Shown here in pieces: positions 1-9,034 of a stretch of 40,772 nucleotides of DNA. The stretch comes from Butyrivibrio sp. (lineage in GTDB: Bacteria; Bacillota; Clostridia; Lachnospirales; Lachnospiraceae): the NCBI RefSeq assembly GCF_017940685.1, contig NZ_JAGAYD010000034.1:1-40772 (forward strand). Direction: 5' to 3'. Each line of letters begins with the position of its first letter. Position 1 is the stretch's first letter. Under the pieces are notes generated by a model. That model was not told the DNA's origin. It was given only the letters and a program-made list of their open reading frames with translations, and searched no databases. A program made the translations under genes and the position numbers.

Positions 1-203
1 AGCTCTGCAATAAAAGGCATTCTAAAGTGCTTGGCATCCTCTATCTTTATGTCGGACTTATCGGAGATAAACTTCTCTGCATCGCTCCTTAGATAAAAGA
101 GATAACAAGCACCTTTTTCGTCGATATATGGTTTTAGTGTCTTTTCTGACGTAAGCAAGTGATATTCCTGCAAGGTCAGAACATTCATTAGTTTTTCGTC
201 CAT
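1..203 (-). CDS. Hypothetical protein of the partition operon (C-terminus off window)
   Basis: Reading leftwards from an ATG at 203, an open frame of about 67 codons runs off the left edge without a stop. It begins MDEKLMNVLTLQEYH. The visible part is hydrophilic, with no membrane segment or motif I recognise. The start follows the stop of the preceding gene by four bases, so translation is probably coupled; the ribosome site is weak. It appears to be the fourth gene of the unit that starts with the ParM-like actin. Function unknown. Confidence 0.6.
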   Translation of the reverse strand, partial: MDEKLMNVLTLQEYHLLTSEKTLKPYIDEKGACYLFYLRSDAEKFISDKSDIKIEDAKHFRMPFIAE

Positions 204-207
204 GGCG

Positions 208-531
208 TTATCCTGGTATTGAGCGGAGCATAGCCAAAATGGCTTCTTTGTCATTCACAGCATCCTTTTTCTGCTCCTGCTTTTTTGTTTCGGTCTTCTT
301 TTCTGCTCTTTGCTGAATGGGTCTTATATTTTCGCTCTGAGGCTTAGCGTTGTTTTCTGTACAGAGGATTTCTTCTGTCTTTTTGTCTGTCTCAGTGTCA
401 AGGGATTGTACTGGGACTGCATTTTTAACCTCAAATTTCTTAAAGGACAGATACTCTTCTACGGAAATGGTTGCCATCGGGCGACCTGTTATTTGTGTGT
501 ATTCTTCCAAAAGAGACCTTATATCACTCAT
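208..531 (-). CDS. Hypothetical low-complexity protein of the partition operon
   Basis: A 107-residue protein. The first 35 residues look folded (MSDIRSLLEEYTQITG, then SVEEYLSFKKF). From about residue 45 to 90 it is rich in Lys, Glu, Gln and Thr and probably disordered, ending in a short helix-like tail (EAILAMLRSIPG). Its start overlaps the end of the upstream membrane protein gene by eight bases, which implies coupling. A CTGTACAG palindrome at 357-364 lies inside the frame (Cys-Thr-Glu codons). A partition adaptor or membrane-linked accessory is possible from position only; I recognise no family. Confidence 0.6.
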   Translation of the reverse strand: MSDIRSLLEEYTQITGRPMATISVEEYLSFKKFEVKNAVPVQSLDTETDKKTEEILCTENNAKPQSENIRPIQQRAEKKTETKKQEQKKDAVNDKEAILAMLRSIPG

Positions 532-1087
532 TGATATCCTTTCTTAAATGGATCTCATATCTTAAAGTCGAGAGTTCCTTAAACATTTTGGCTGTCTTTT
601 TATAGCCCCTGCTCATGTTTATAAATTGTTGACCTAAAAAGGCTGACGTAATAGCCATTGCGGGCGGAACATATAGATATAAAGTTCCTATCTCAGCAGG
701 AGCTTTTGATAAAACCATGCATCCTACAACAAATGCTGCCGCTGATATGGCAAACTGTGTGCGGAAATATTTTTTATCCGCTGTGGATATTGCAAGGCCA
801 GACGATGCAAAATAGAATATCAAGCTTGCAATAAGCGACTGGAAGCTGAGTCTGTATGATGTGATAAAAGAGATTATCCCGAGAAGGAGTGATGCCATAC
901 AGAGCATATCGCATATACCTTTTAAAAGACGGTCTGTTTTTGCCCTGTTAGCAAATATCCTTCTCATATCCCTCTCGAAAGTTTCAATATTGATGACCTT
1001 TCTTGCGCTTTCTTCCATTTCTATGATTGCCCGCCCGTCATCACTCTTCATGATCACGATGTTATTTGCAAGCCTTTTCTTTATCAA
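524..1087 (-). CDS. Multi-pass membrane protein of the partition operon
   Basis: A 187-residue protein with a soluble N-terminus of about 55 residues, then three or four hydrophobic segments between about residues 58 and 150 (around GICDMLCMASLLLGIISF, LIASLIFYFASSGLAIS, FAISAAAFVVGCMVLS and LYVPPAMAITSAFL), and a basic C-terminal tail. The start overlaps the end of the ParM-like gene by four bases (ATGA type), so the two are coupled. I do not recognise a family. Being encoded directly behind a plasmid actin it could be a membrane partner for segregation or conjugation, but that is inference. Confidence 0.65.
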   Translation of the reverse strand: MIKKRLANNIVIMKSDDGRAIIEMEESARKVINIETFERDMRRIFANRAKTDRLLKGICDMLCMASLLLGIISFITSYRLSFQSLIASLIFYFASSGLAISTADKKYFRTQFAISAAAFVVGCMVLSKAPAEIGTLYLYVPPAMAITSAFLGQQFINMSRGYKKTAKMFKELSTLRYEIHLRKDINE

Positions 1088-2169
1088 CCCGCCTTTTTCT
1101 CCTTTACCTCTGTTTTTTCTGTTTTTACGACTTTTGGAGTATCAGATATGTCTATGAGCTCTCCAAGAACTTCTTCCTTTGCACACATCATGCGGAGATA
1201 TCCAAGAACATTACAATATTGTGCATTCGGAAGCACCGTAATGTCGCCAAATACCTCTTCGAGCTCTTCCTTAAGGTCTTTGGAAGTACCGCCGATGGCA
1301 ACGATCTTTGTAACGTCAAGCGACCATCCCTTTGTCCTGCATACGCTCTTTACCTGCGCTGCGTGTTCACGGAGTACCTTCTTGATAAGGTTTCTTGACT
1401 CATTCACCATATCCTCAGTGACCTTCGGTCCTCTGGGAAGCGCCCTGTCGCTGCTCTTTAAGATATTTGCAGTAATAAGTTCATTACACGGAGTAATGCT
1501 TGTTGAAATATCCTGTGAGAGTTTCTGGATAAGGATTGCTCCGCCAAGCTCTGCTGTTGCAGAATAATCAAGGAGAGGCTCTTTTCCCTGCCATAATGTG
1601 GCATTAAGATTAAGGTTTCCGATGTCGAGCACACCGGTAATAGTTGTGGGTGTAAGAGTCTCAACAACACCGTCCTGCGCGAGCGCACCGTATGACTCCG
1701 GGAACACGAATCTGTTTTTGATAGTGAAGGTCTTTTTAAGAACATCGCTCTTTGAGTCCTTCTTGATCTCAACCGTTACTTCTCCCTCTGGGAGAATAAA
1801 AGCCTTAAAATCCTCACGTTTTGAAACGCTGGCCCATTCTGATGCAGGGAGCCCTACTGCAACATTGATAACATCCTTTTCATTTGCAGATGCCAGGGTT
1901 GCAAGTGCTGTAAGGACGCATATCCTATGCATTTCGCTCTTTTTGTCTGTATCAAGAGGAGCGCCCTGCCCTCTTGCCCCGTTGCCTACCTTATGTACCT
2001 TATCGCCGATCTTGACGATTACTGTATTTTCCTCGATAGCATCATCCCTGAAATCACCTTCTGATACCGCTGTGCGGATAGAAAATGATCTTACAGACTT
2101 CTTTGCTGCATTATACTCTGCTACCTTTGTTGCGAATTTTCCAGAATCTACTGCAATATATCTTTCCAT
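1084..2169 (-). CDS. parM: ParM/StbA-like plasmid segregation actin
   Basis: A 361-residue actin/Hsp70-fold ATPase of the ParM/StbA type, which forms filaments that push plasmid copies apart. Visible signatures: the phosphate-1 loop near residues 6-14 (AVDSGKFAT, Asp8), the phosphate-2 motif near residues 180-190 (GVLDIGNLN), and an adenosine-loop AIGGTS motif near 290. The length is normal for the family. The C-terminal 20 residues are a Lys/Glu/Thr-rich tail. It heads a four-gene unit with overlapping genes and has a CTGTACAG-box promoter at 2211-2250. No obvious adjacent adaptor (ParR-like) gene or repeat-type centromere is seen; the downstream small genes may fill the adaptor role. Family assignment is solid; the gene name is generic. 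Confidence 0.85.
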   Translation of the reverse strand: MERYIAVDSGKFATKVAEYNAAKKSVRSFSIRTAVSEGDFRDDAIEENTVIVKIGDKVHKVGNGARGQGAPLDTDKKSEMHRICVLTALATLASANEKDVINVAVGLPASEWASVSKREDFKAFILPEGEVTVEIKKDSKSDVLKKTFTIKNRFVFPESYGALAQDGVVETLTPTTITGVLDIGNLNLNATLWQGKEPLLDYSATAELGGAILIQKLSQDISTSITPCNELITANILKSSDRALPRGPKVTEDMVNESRNLIKKVLREHAAQVKSVCRTKGWSLDVTKIVAIGGTSKDLKEELEEVFGDITVLPNAQYCNVLGYLRMMCAKEEVLGELIDISDTPKVVKTEKTEVKEKKAG

Positions 2170-2210
2170 AAGACCTCCAAATAATCTAAACGATGTTGTT
2201 TCTTATATTA

Positions 2211-2250
2211 AATATAGGATAATTGCAGTGGTAATCCGTTTTCTGTACAG
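2211..2250 (-). promoter_or_regulatory. CTGTACAG-box promoter for the parM operon
   Basis: Read on the minus strand: CTGTACAG at 2250-2243, exactly 22 bp, ATCC, then the -10-like TATATT at 2216-2211. The box lies only about five bases after the stop of the NlpC/P60 gene, with no clear terminator between, so read-through from the transfer operon is possible. Confidence 0.7.
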
Positions 2251-2254
2251 CGTC

Positions 2255-5200
2255 TTAGCCTGTGTGCACAACATAATCATAGCCTGCAATTCTTGTGCTG
2301 GTCCCCTTGGTGAGCTGAGTGCCTTTTGACTTACCAGATGTCGTACACTCTACGAAATAGTCTACCGGTTCAGAATCACCTTCAAGTTGCAGCTTTCCGA
2401 CATACATAACAACGTGGTTGCTTGATCCTTCGGCTGTTCCCCATGATGCGTTTTTAACAACAAGATCGCCAGGGACAAGGGAACTTGGGTCCCCACTATA
2501 ACTTGTCACCGGATACCCCATCGCTCCGCTCACCATAGCTCCGCATGAATAATATGCTCCATTTGGTATCTTACCCATTGCCTGGAGAAGATATGAGATA
2601 TAACCAGAACAGTCAAAACCTCTTCCATTGTATGCAGCCCAATCGCCAGTATTGTGCATTCCGTATATATATCCGTATCTGCCTATGGTCGAAAGGATAA
2701 ACTGCATGTATTCTTCAAGGCTTGCAAACTGTGACATATCAAGCCCCTGTTCTTCATACCATTTCTGCATATTGTTCATAATACGAAGGATCTGCGTCTG
2801 TGTAAGCGTGGCCGCCCATCCGGATGGGAATGATAATTCCCCAAATAGTACATCAAGATCTTCCGGGTCGAGGTCAAAGTATGCTATGCAGTTATCCATT
2901 ACCTCGGAGTACATTCTTGGGAGTCCGTCTGCGTCATAGGCTCTTTCTCTTAACATCGACCTGTCAGCATTTTCATATTCCGTCATTCCCCAAAGAGGCA
3001 GAGTATTTTCTCCCTGCGACTCCGTATACCATGCCCTATATCCATTATCGGAACGGTCTTTTGTAATATATACATATTCAGATTCTACGGTTACTATCTC
3101 GTCAAGGAGTCTGCTTTCAATGTTGTAGAAAGGATGCGATGAGTGAGCCCATTCATTACCCACTTCTCCGTTGTGCACCCAATTTGTTCCGTCAAGTTCT
3201 TCCACTTCTAAAGTTGCATCTCGGTACATCATATCGACAAGCCCTGTGTCCTCAAGGAATACGTCTACATGCACCTTGCATCTGTAGTAGTCATTCGTGT
3301 ACAAGGGAATTTCATTGCCATCTATATGCATGTTCGCCTTCATTGAGTTTGACTTGTCTTCTTTTAGATATTCATATGTAAGTGTTACCGTCGCATGATC
3401 CATGATGTCGTCAAACACTTCTTTCGTATACAGAGTTGAGAAAGTTGCATCTGACCCGTCATTATTCTGAAAGCCCATGGCAAAAATAAGGAAAGCCTTA
3501 TAGAACTGGTCTATTCCATATTTCTGGAGATCTCCGTTTGTGTCATAAAACTGAGTATACTTTTCGTTTGTCACGGCATAAGAGTATCTTGAACCGAGGT
3601 ATGTAAATGTACATTCAACATCCGGATTTAAATAGGACGGATCTTCCCATGCTTCATATGCTTCGCTCCATGTGCCGGGGTTTTCTGAATTACCATTTAT
3701 ATTAAATTCAAGTTCGTCAATACCTGCGTTATAACAATCTCTTACAGAGGGCATGTCGTAATCACCGATATCGCCAACAAGTCCTGCATTTCCATAGAAT
3801 TTAAGGTGTACAGTATGGGTTTCATAGTCAGTATATCCATCTTCGCCGCCTATTTCCCATGTATCACTTATTGATGTTTCGTAGACAGGCTTTGCTCCAA
3901 CAGCGTCTTCTCCACCACCCCACTTCCAAGCCCTTTGGCCCCAGTATTTACCAAAGTTAAAGCCTGCGATATCGCCGTCGTAGTAGACAGAAGCCACGTT
4001 TTCGTCTGCCATAAGAGTTGGGTCTGAAGCTCTTATCTGGTCAAACCATGACTCGGGCAACCTCTTTGCGGCCCATATACGCCCCTGTTCTGTATCTACT
4101 GAACACTCAAAAACATTTTCTGTATAGGCTTCCTGCCATGAGTACAGATAGTCTATCATCTTTTGTGCAGCAGAGTCAGCTATTGTTTCTGTCTCAGAGT
4201 CAAACCCCGTCCCCCGGTCGCCTGTCATGCCAACGATACACATGGCAATTACCCATATAAGGACCAGTATTAAGAGAATGCCGCCTATAACAATCGCAAT
4301 TTTTACCGCTGCCCTTTTTAGGAAGTTAAGTAGTGAAAATGGTGATCTTACTACCCTTGATACAATATTATTCCTCAGTTTATCCTGCAAAGGGCGCAGC
4401 CATGGAAGCCTTTTATTTATAAAGGCATTGTACCTTGTTTTTATATTGAATTTTGCAGTGCTGATAGGCGATGCGTACCTGTCTACGCTTGCCTTATAGT
4501 TCATTTTTTTAACACGAAGCTCTTTAGTCTTCTCTGTTATCTTTATGCCTTTTTCTTTCAGCTCTTCTATACTTTTAGCAGATGCGCCTTTCTTTTCAAG
4601 GTCTTTAAGCTTTGCCTTATTTACGACGCTCTGGGCGCCAAGGCCCACTCTTTTTGCGTCATAAGCAATACCGCCTACGCCCTTTATTGTACCGACGACA
4701 CCCGTTTTACCAACTGAGAGTCCCGCAGAGCCGATCTTCCCTACCTTTTTTGCAAAATCATATCCTGTGGCGGTATCAGAGTCTCCATACATTTCTTTGA
4801 CCCACGCCTTGGATGTGTCTTTAAGGCCGCCATGGGACTTCTGGAGCTGCTTAACCCTTCCTTCCTGTCTTCTTAAAAATTGCAGTTCCTTAAGAAGCTC
4901 CCTGCTTTCTTTTGTCAGTTCTACCTTCTGGCCAAGGTGCGCCATACCTCCCACATGTCCTTTTGCAAGGGACATATCTATTTCTCTTAAATTGAGGTTT
5001 TTACCATTTATGGCAAAGTTGTTTCTAAGGGCGTCCTCTACGATCCTTACATTGTTGTTATAATCGCTCAGTATATTTCCGCCGTGTACCTTGCCAACAG
5101 CGTATTTTTCACCCACATAAGTTTTGACGGTATCGTTAAGATTTCTGCTGTACAGAACTCTTTGGAGATCTGCGTTTGATGTCCCCTTTGTAATTCCGCC

Positions 5201-5692
5201 TGCACCGGAGAGTTCCACCCATTTGTTTATCTGGTTATAGCCCTGTTTGGCTTCTGTTTGCTCGTACTGTCCCTGTACGGTCTGGTTTGTGACCTCAGAT
5301 ATCCTATCTGTCTTTACTTTTGCATGGCCCTGGTAATAACCGGTGTTCACATTGTTAACCTCGGCTTTGCTCTGACTGGTACCTTCGCTCGTATTTCCTC
5401 CACCGATATTAACTTTTGCGTCTTTCCTCCCGCCCAGGTTCCCCTGTTCGATGGTGAGTTTGTCCCCGTTTACCGTATTATTCACGGCAGAACCGGAGTA
5501 AGCATCACCTACTCTGAACTCATTGCCACCCTTCCCGGTAAACTTATACTCTTCTCTTACGTCCTTTGGGGCTGCGTCGCTCTTTTTTACCAGAGATTCC
5601 CGATAGTTGGGGTTAAGGCTCTTACTCCCGCCTTCTCCTCTCTGGGCCTTTACCATGTCTTCAGTTATCCTGTTCTGGTCTAGCTTTGCCAT
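2255..5692 (-). CDS. Membrane-anchored NlpC/P60 peptidoglycan hydrolase of the conjugation module
   Basis: An 1145-residue protein. Residues 1 to about 460 are hydrophilic, Gly/Lys/Asn-rich and without a signal peptide. One strong membrane segment lies at about 463-489, followed by a roughly 500-residue Asp/Tyr-rich region expected outside the membrane. A C-terminal NlpC/P60 domain starts near 1000, with catalytic Cys1028 in GFDCSGY and His1093 in NHVVMYVG. Such enzymes open the cell wall for the mating channel (VirB1/CwlT role). Known CwlT-type proteins are far shorter and join a lysozyme-like domain to NlpC/P60; I see no clear lysozyme motif here. It is the last gene of the transfer unit, behind a hairpin terminator. 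Confidence 0.8.
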   Translation of the reverse strand: MAKLDQNRITEDMVKAQRGEGGSKSLNPNYRESLVKKSDAAPKDVREEYKFTGKGGNEFRVGDAYSGSAVNNTVNGDKLTIEQGNLGGRKDAKVNIGGGNTSEGTSQSKAEVNNVNTGYYQGHAKVKTDRISEVTNQTVQGQYEQTEAKQGYNQINKWVELSGAGGITKGTSNADLQRVLYSRNLNDTVKTYVGEKYAVGKVHGGNILSDYNNNVRIVEDALRNNFAINGKNLNLREIDMSLAKGHVGGMAHLGQKVELTKESRELLKELQFLRRQEGRVKQLQKSHGGLKDTSKAWVKEMYGDSDTATGYDFAKKVGKIGSAGLSVGKTGVVGTIKGVGGIAYDAKRVGLGAQSVVNKAKLKDLEKKGASAKSIEELKEKGIKITEKTKELRVKKMNYKASVDRYASPISTAKFNIKTRYNAFINKRLPWLRPLQDKLRNNIVSRVVRSPFSLLNFLKRAAVKIAIVIGGILLILVLIWVIAMCIVGMTGDRGTGFDSETETIADSAAQKMIDYLYSWQEAYTENVFECSVDTEQGRIWAAKRLPESWFDQIRASDPTLMADENVASVYYDGDIAGFNFGKYWGQRAWKWGGGEDAVGAKPVYETSISDTWEIGGEDGYTDYETHTVHLKFYGNAGLVGDIGDYDMPSVRDCYNAGIDELEFNINGNSENPGTWSEAYEAWEDPSYLNPDVECTFTYLGSRYSYAVTNEKYTQFYDTNGDLQKYGIDQFYKAFLIFAMGFQNNDGSDATFSTLYTKEVFDDIMDHATVTLTYEYLKEDKSNSMKANMHIDGNEIPLYTNDYYRCKVHVDVFLEDTGLVDMMYRDATLEVEELDGTNWVHNGEVGNEWAHSSHPFYNIESRLLDEIVTVESEYVYITKDRSDNGYRAWYTESQGENTLPLWGMTEYENADRSMLRERAYDADGLPRMYSEVMDNCIAYFDLDPEDLDVLFGELSFPSGWAATLTQTQILRIMNNMQKWYEEQGLDMSQFASLEEYMQFILSTIGRYGYIYGMHNTGDWAAYNGRGFDCSGYISYLLQAMGKIPNGAYYSCGAMVSGAMGYPVTSYSGDPSSLVPGDLVVKNASWGTAEGSSNHVVMYVGKLQLEGDSEPVDYFVECTTSGKSKGTQLTKGTSTRIAGYDYVVHTG

Positions 5693-5711
5693 ATAAACTC
5701 CTTATAAAAAT

Positions 5712-5739
5712 AAAGCCAAAGGGCTAACCCTCTGGCTTT
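5712..5739 (-). terminator. Hairpin terminator before the NlpC/P60 gene
   Basis: On the minus strand, AAAGCCAGAGGG, a four-base loop, then CCCTTTGGCTTT followed by ATTTTTA. It lies between the small membrane protein gene and the NlpC/P60 gene, so expression of the large hydrolase may be reduced relative to the genes upstream. Confidence 0.7.
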
Positions 5740-5745
5740 TACTAC

Positions 5746-5967
5746 TTATTCATCGTAGTTGTCGTAATCATCGCTTGAAGCCATATATTCATCAAGGCTT
5801 TCATTGTCACGCTGCTGGCGCTTAAGCTCCCGCAGGCGTTCTTCTTCTTTCGCCTTGAAAGTAGGGTCTTTCTGATGGTTAATACAAACCACCTTATATA
5901 CTAAATATGAAATAACGAGACCCAAAATTAAAACTATATTGATGATCATGGTAACAGAAAGTGTCAT
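5746..5967 (-). CDS. Small single-pass membrane protein of the conjugation module
   Basis: About 73 residues: one N-terminal membrane helix (roughly residues 5-25, MIINIVLILGLVISYLVYKV), then a charged helix (KAKEEERLRELKRQQ) and an acidic tail (DDYDNYDE). I chose the ATG at 5967 because AAGGAGG sits seven bases before it; the ATG two codons upstream almost touches the ribosome site. It lies between VirB4 and the hydrolase. A small inner-membrane subunit of the secretion channel is plausible from position; no family is recognised. Confidence 0.65.
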   Translation of the reverse strand: MTLSVTMIINIVLILGLVISYLVYKVVCINHQKDPTFKAKEEERLRELKRQQRDNESLDEYMASSDDYDNYDE

Positions 5968-5979
5968 AGGCATACCTCC

Positions 5980-8574
5980 TTAAGCAAATAGCGACTCTTC
6001 AACGTCGTGTGCTGTGGTCAGGAGGCTGTAAAGCTTAGTGTTTTTCGGGAAATCAAACCCGAAAGGAACTGCAATCTTTCCTGTATAGATAAGCCCGTGA
6101 CCTTTTTCTGCATTATTTATGTATTCTACCTGCGAATTTGACAGTGATAAAAGCTCCTGCAAATTCTGTCTATCCATCAATGGCTCATTTAAAATGATTA
6201 TCATGGACGAGTTATTTATGATTGCTCTTGTATCTGCTGTACGGAGAAGATCCTCTGTATTCTGCATGATGCCGGTAGGGACACCCATCCACTTTCGGGC
6301 CATTTTCCATACACGGCGCAGGAACTTTGTTGTGCCATCTGACTCAAGAAGGATATGGAACTCGTCGATATAAAACCACGTCCAGACATTTCTCTTTGAG
6401 TTGATGATCATTCTGTTCCAGATATCGTATGTGCAGATGTGGAGTCCAAGTTCTCTCATGCCTGCACCAAGGTACTTTGTGTTGTAGACAACAAATCTTG
6501 CATTAGTCTCTACATTGGTTCTGTGAGCGAATGTGTCAAATGTGCCCGCTGCATAAGGGTATATTTTATCTGCAAGTCCTCTTGCCTCATATCTTTCCCT
6601 TGAATATTCTCTGAGCTCCTGGTACAGGTCTCCAAGTGTAGGGCACTGTAAAAGGTCAGAAGTCTTTCCGGATGCCTGAAGCATGTAAAGGTATGGCTGA
6701 TAAATTTTTCTTACGCACTGGTCAAGGATTGAGACTTCCGCAGGGTCAAGTTCTCCCCTTGTGCCGTTTACAATCTCAAAAATCGAGATGATAAAGTCTA
6801 CCTTCATGGAAATAGGGTCGTCTTCATCGTCAACATTTTCGGATATATCAAGATCAAGAGGATTGATGTAAACCCTTGAACCGGGTCTTAGTTCAATCTC
6901 CTGCCCTCTTAGTGCCTTTGCGAGCGGATAATACTCGCCCTGCGGGTCAATTACAAAGACCTGCGCGTTGGCTTTTCCTAAAAGGACAGACACCATTTCA
7001 AGCTTTGCTGTAAATGATTTACCAGAGCCAGCCATACCAAAGATAAGTCCGTTATAGTTATCTCCGGATGTCCTGTCATAGAGGATCATCGACTTTGTTA
7101 TCTGATTAAGCCCATAGAAGATGGCGTTCTTCTGATTGATCTCCTGTGAAGAGAAGGGAATGAATACCGCCGCTGACTCTGTTGTATATAGTCTTGATAA
7201 AGATACATCGTTTCTGCAAAGAGGAAGTGCTGAATTAAGTGCCTTTTCCTGCTGATAACGAAGATCCTGTATAGGACAGAGGTACTTTCCTCCCACTTCT
7301 TTTACAAGCTTTACATTCTCCTCAAGCTGATCCAGTGTCCTTGCAAATACAACGATAAGGAATGTCATATCAAAGAGGTTCTGGTCTCTTTCTGTAAGGT
7401 CTTTTAACAGCTCTCTTGATGTTTCCTGCTTCCTTTCAAGCTCCGGAGGAAGAGCGGCGAACACACCGCCGTCGTTATTTCTCTTATTAACTGCTGTTGC
7501 AGAAGCCTCGATAGATGAGAGCTTGTTCTTTACAAGTTTTATTGCCTTTTCTGAGTTGATCCTCTCAGAATATGTGCTGATAAGGAGATTACACTGGATA
7601 TCCGATAGTTCCTCAAGAAATGCTGTGCTTAAGGATGAAGGGACATTCTTAAGATACATTGCCTGTCCGTATGTGTCTCCAAGCATGAAATTCTTTCCGC
7701 CAGACCAGTCCATGGATGTAGGGCCGATAATATCCTTTACAGAAAGACCACACTTTTCAACGTATCTTAAGTCAAACACGCCCTCGTTTTTAGGGTCATT
7801 ATTAAGAAAACCTGTCTCAAGCCTGTAGTCGGAATCCTGGTTATAGATCTGATAAAGTACGTTAAGCCTCTCCTGGCTTGTCATAGGCACGGTATCTACC
7901 TTGCATATAGGACGGAGCTTTCTTGAAATCTCAGCATCCATTCTTCTGAGTACAGACACGGCATGTTCGGCATTTATGTCGTCAATAGCAACGGTAAGGA
8001 TCTTATCCTGCTTAATGGAATTATTACCCATCTTAAGGTTATCAAGAAGAACATTGTTCATTTCCTGCCTGTATGGGTTAAGACCATCCTTCTGAGCTGC
8101 GATCCTTATGTTCGCCATAGTCCTTTTCTTATTTATTTCGTGGTTGTAGATATTAAACTGCCATCTGGTCTTCTCGTTAAAAGTGTTGAGGAACGACGCA
8201 AATGCGTTGAATATCTGGAACTGCTCCTGCTCTGTTGCAATAGAAAATGATACGTCGTGGAGAAGATAGCTCTTTGTAAATGTCCCAGGAGTTGTTTCAA
8301 TAATGCCTGCGGGCATGACTCCCCTTATCGGGATGGACTCTGATACAGTCTTGGGAAGGGTGTCGATCTTAGCGAGCTTTTTTATCATCTGTCTTGCAAT
8401 GCCGGATTCAACCACCTTCTTTTTCTTATTATCTGTGACAAGAGTAGTCTGACCACCGCTTCTTACTCTGTCTGCCCTTGCAGGAGAAGTGCTTTGCGGC
8501 TGGCTCGGAGCGTTCTTTTCGCTTCTCTTCATTGCTGCTTGTCTCTGTTTCATTGCTAAATCTTTGTTTGCCAT
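5980..8574 (-). CDS. virB4: VirB4/TraE-type conjugation ATPase
   Basis: An 864-residue cytoplasmic ATPase that powers assembly and substrate transport of a type IV secretion system. Walker A is at residues 513-520 (GMAGSGKS) and Walker B at about 732-738 (WFYIDE, Asp737/Glu738). Residues 1-90 are basic and disordered; 90-480 resemble the VirB4 N-terminal domain. The length fits Gram-positive VirB4/TcpF-like proteins. It follows PrgI, the usual order in Firmicute integrative elements (PrgI-VirB4-NlpC/P60). The ribosome site is GAGG shortly before the ATG. Confidence 0.92.
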   Translation of the reverse strand: MANKDLAMKQRQAAMKRSEKNAPSQPQSTSPARADRVRSGGQTTLVTDNKKKKVVESGIARQMIKKLAKIDTLPKTVSESIPIRGVMPAGIIETTPGTFTKSYLLHDVSFSIATEQEQFQIFNAFASFLNTFNEKTRWQFNIYNHEINKKRTMANIRIAAQKDGLNPYRQEMNNVLLDNLKMGNNSIKQDKILTVAIDDINAEHAVSVLRRMDAEISRKLRPICKVDTVPMTSQERLNVLYQIYNQDSDYRLETGFLNNDPKNEGVFDLRYVEKCGLSVKDIIGPTSMDWSGGKNFMLGDTYGQAMYLKNVPSSLSTAFLEELSDIQCNLLISTYSERINSEKAIKLVKNKLSSIEASATAVNKRNNDGGVFAALPPELERKQETSRELLKDLTERDQNLFDMTFLIVVFARTLDQLEENVKLVKEVGGKYLCPIQDLRYQQEKALNSALPLCRNDVSLSRLYTTESAAVFIPFSSQEINQKNAIFYGLNQITKSMILYDRTSGDNYNGLIFGMAGSGKSFTAKLEMVSVLLGKANAQVFVIDPQGEYYPLAKALRGQEIELRPGSRVYINPLDLDISENVDDEDDPISMKVDFIISIFEIVNGTRGELDPAEVSILDQCVRKIYQPYLYMLQASGKTSDLLQCPTLGDLYQELREYSRERYEARGLADKIYPYAAGTFDTFAHRTNVETNARFVVYNTKYLGAGMRELGLHICTYDIWNRMIINSKRNVWTWFYIDEFHILLESDGTTKFLRRVWKMARKWMGVPTGIMQNTEDLLRTADTRAIINNSSMIIILNEPLMDRQNLQELLSLSNSQVEYINNAEKGHGLIYTGKIAVPFGFDFPKNTKLYSLLTTAHDVEESLFA

Positions 8575-8583
8575 GATTTATCC

Positions 8584-9033
8584 TCACCTGTAAACTTTAA
8601 ATTCTTCTCTGGAACTGTATGTTATCTTCTTTTTAGGTCCGTGTGTTGCCATATATTTCGTCTTTGTGGCTGCATCCATTTTAGATATCTTTATCTGTTC
8701 TTCTCTCTTTAAAAGCTCTTTATACTCTTCCGCAAAGGTATTTTTTTGTATGTTCTTTCTCTTTCTTGGCGTGAGAACATATAAATAGAGCATGTTTATC
8801 GCAATCGTCTCAAAATATGCTCCATCGAGTTTGACAAATCCGCAAAGGAAAAACGGGATCATCAGAATAAGACCAATAGTGATCTTATTGCCCGTATCCA
8901 CGGGGATAAGAAGTGCTATGACACCTGCCACTAAAACCCCAAGACCGATGCATACTGCCTGTCTTGTCGTAAACGGACCCCAGGACTTATTTTCGTATTT
9001 TCTGATATCATCAGACATTTCAACTGTGATCAT
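8584..9033 (-). CDS. PrgI-family membrane protein
   Basis: A 149-residue protein with an N-terminal segment (VEMSDDIRKYENKSWGPFT), two closely spaced membrane helices at about 27-46 and 50-68, and a basic C-terminal half. This layout and the position immediately before VirB4 match the PrgI family of Gram-positive conjugation systems, thought to sit in the inner-membrane channel. The start is one base after the stop of the VirB6-like gene, so the two are coupled; the GGGAGC ribosome site lies inside the upstream gene. Confidence 0.85.
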   Translation of the reverse strand: MITVEMSDDIRKYENKSWGPFTTRQAVCIGLGVLVAGVIALLIPVDTGNKITIGLILMIPFFLCGFVKLDGAYFETIAINMLYLYVLTPRKRKNIQKNTFAEEYKELLKREEQIKISKMDAATKTKYMATHGPKKKITYSSREEFKVYR

Positions 9034-9034
9034 A

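Noticed and set aside
1598-2329. A long plus-strand frame of 243 codons opposite parM.
   Set aside because: It is a shadow of the well-supported actin gene; its composition is Ser/Leu-rich as antisense frames usually are.
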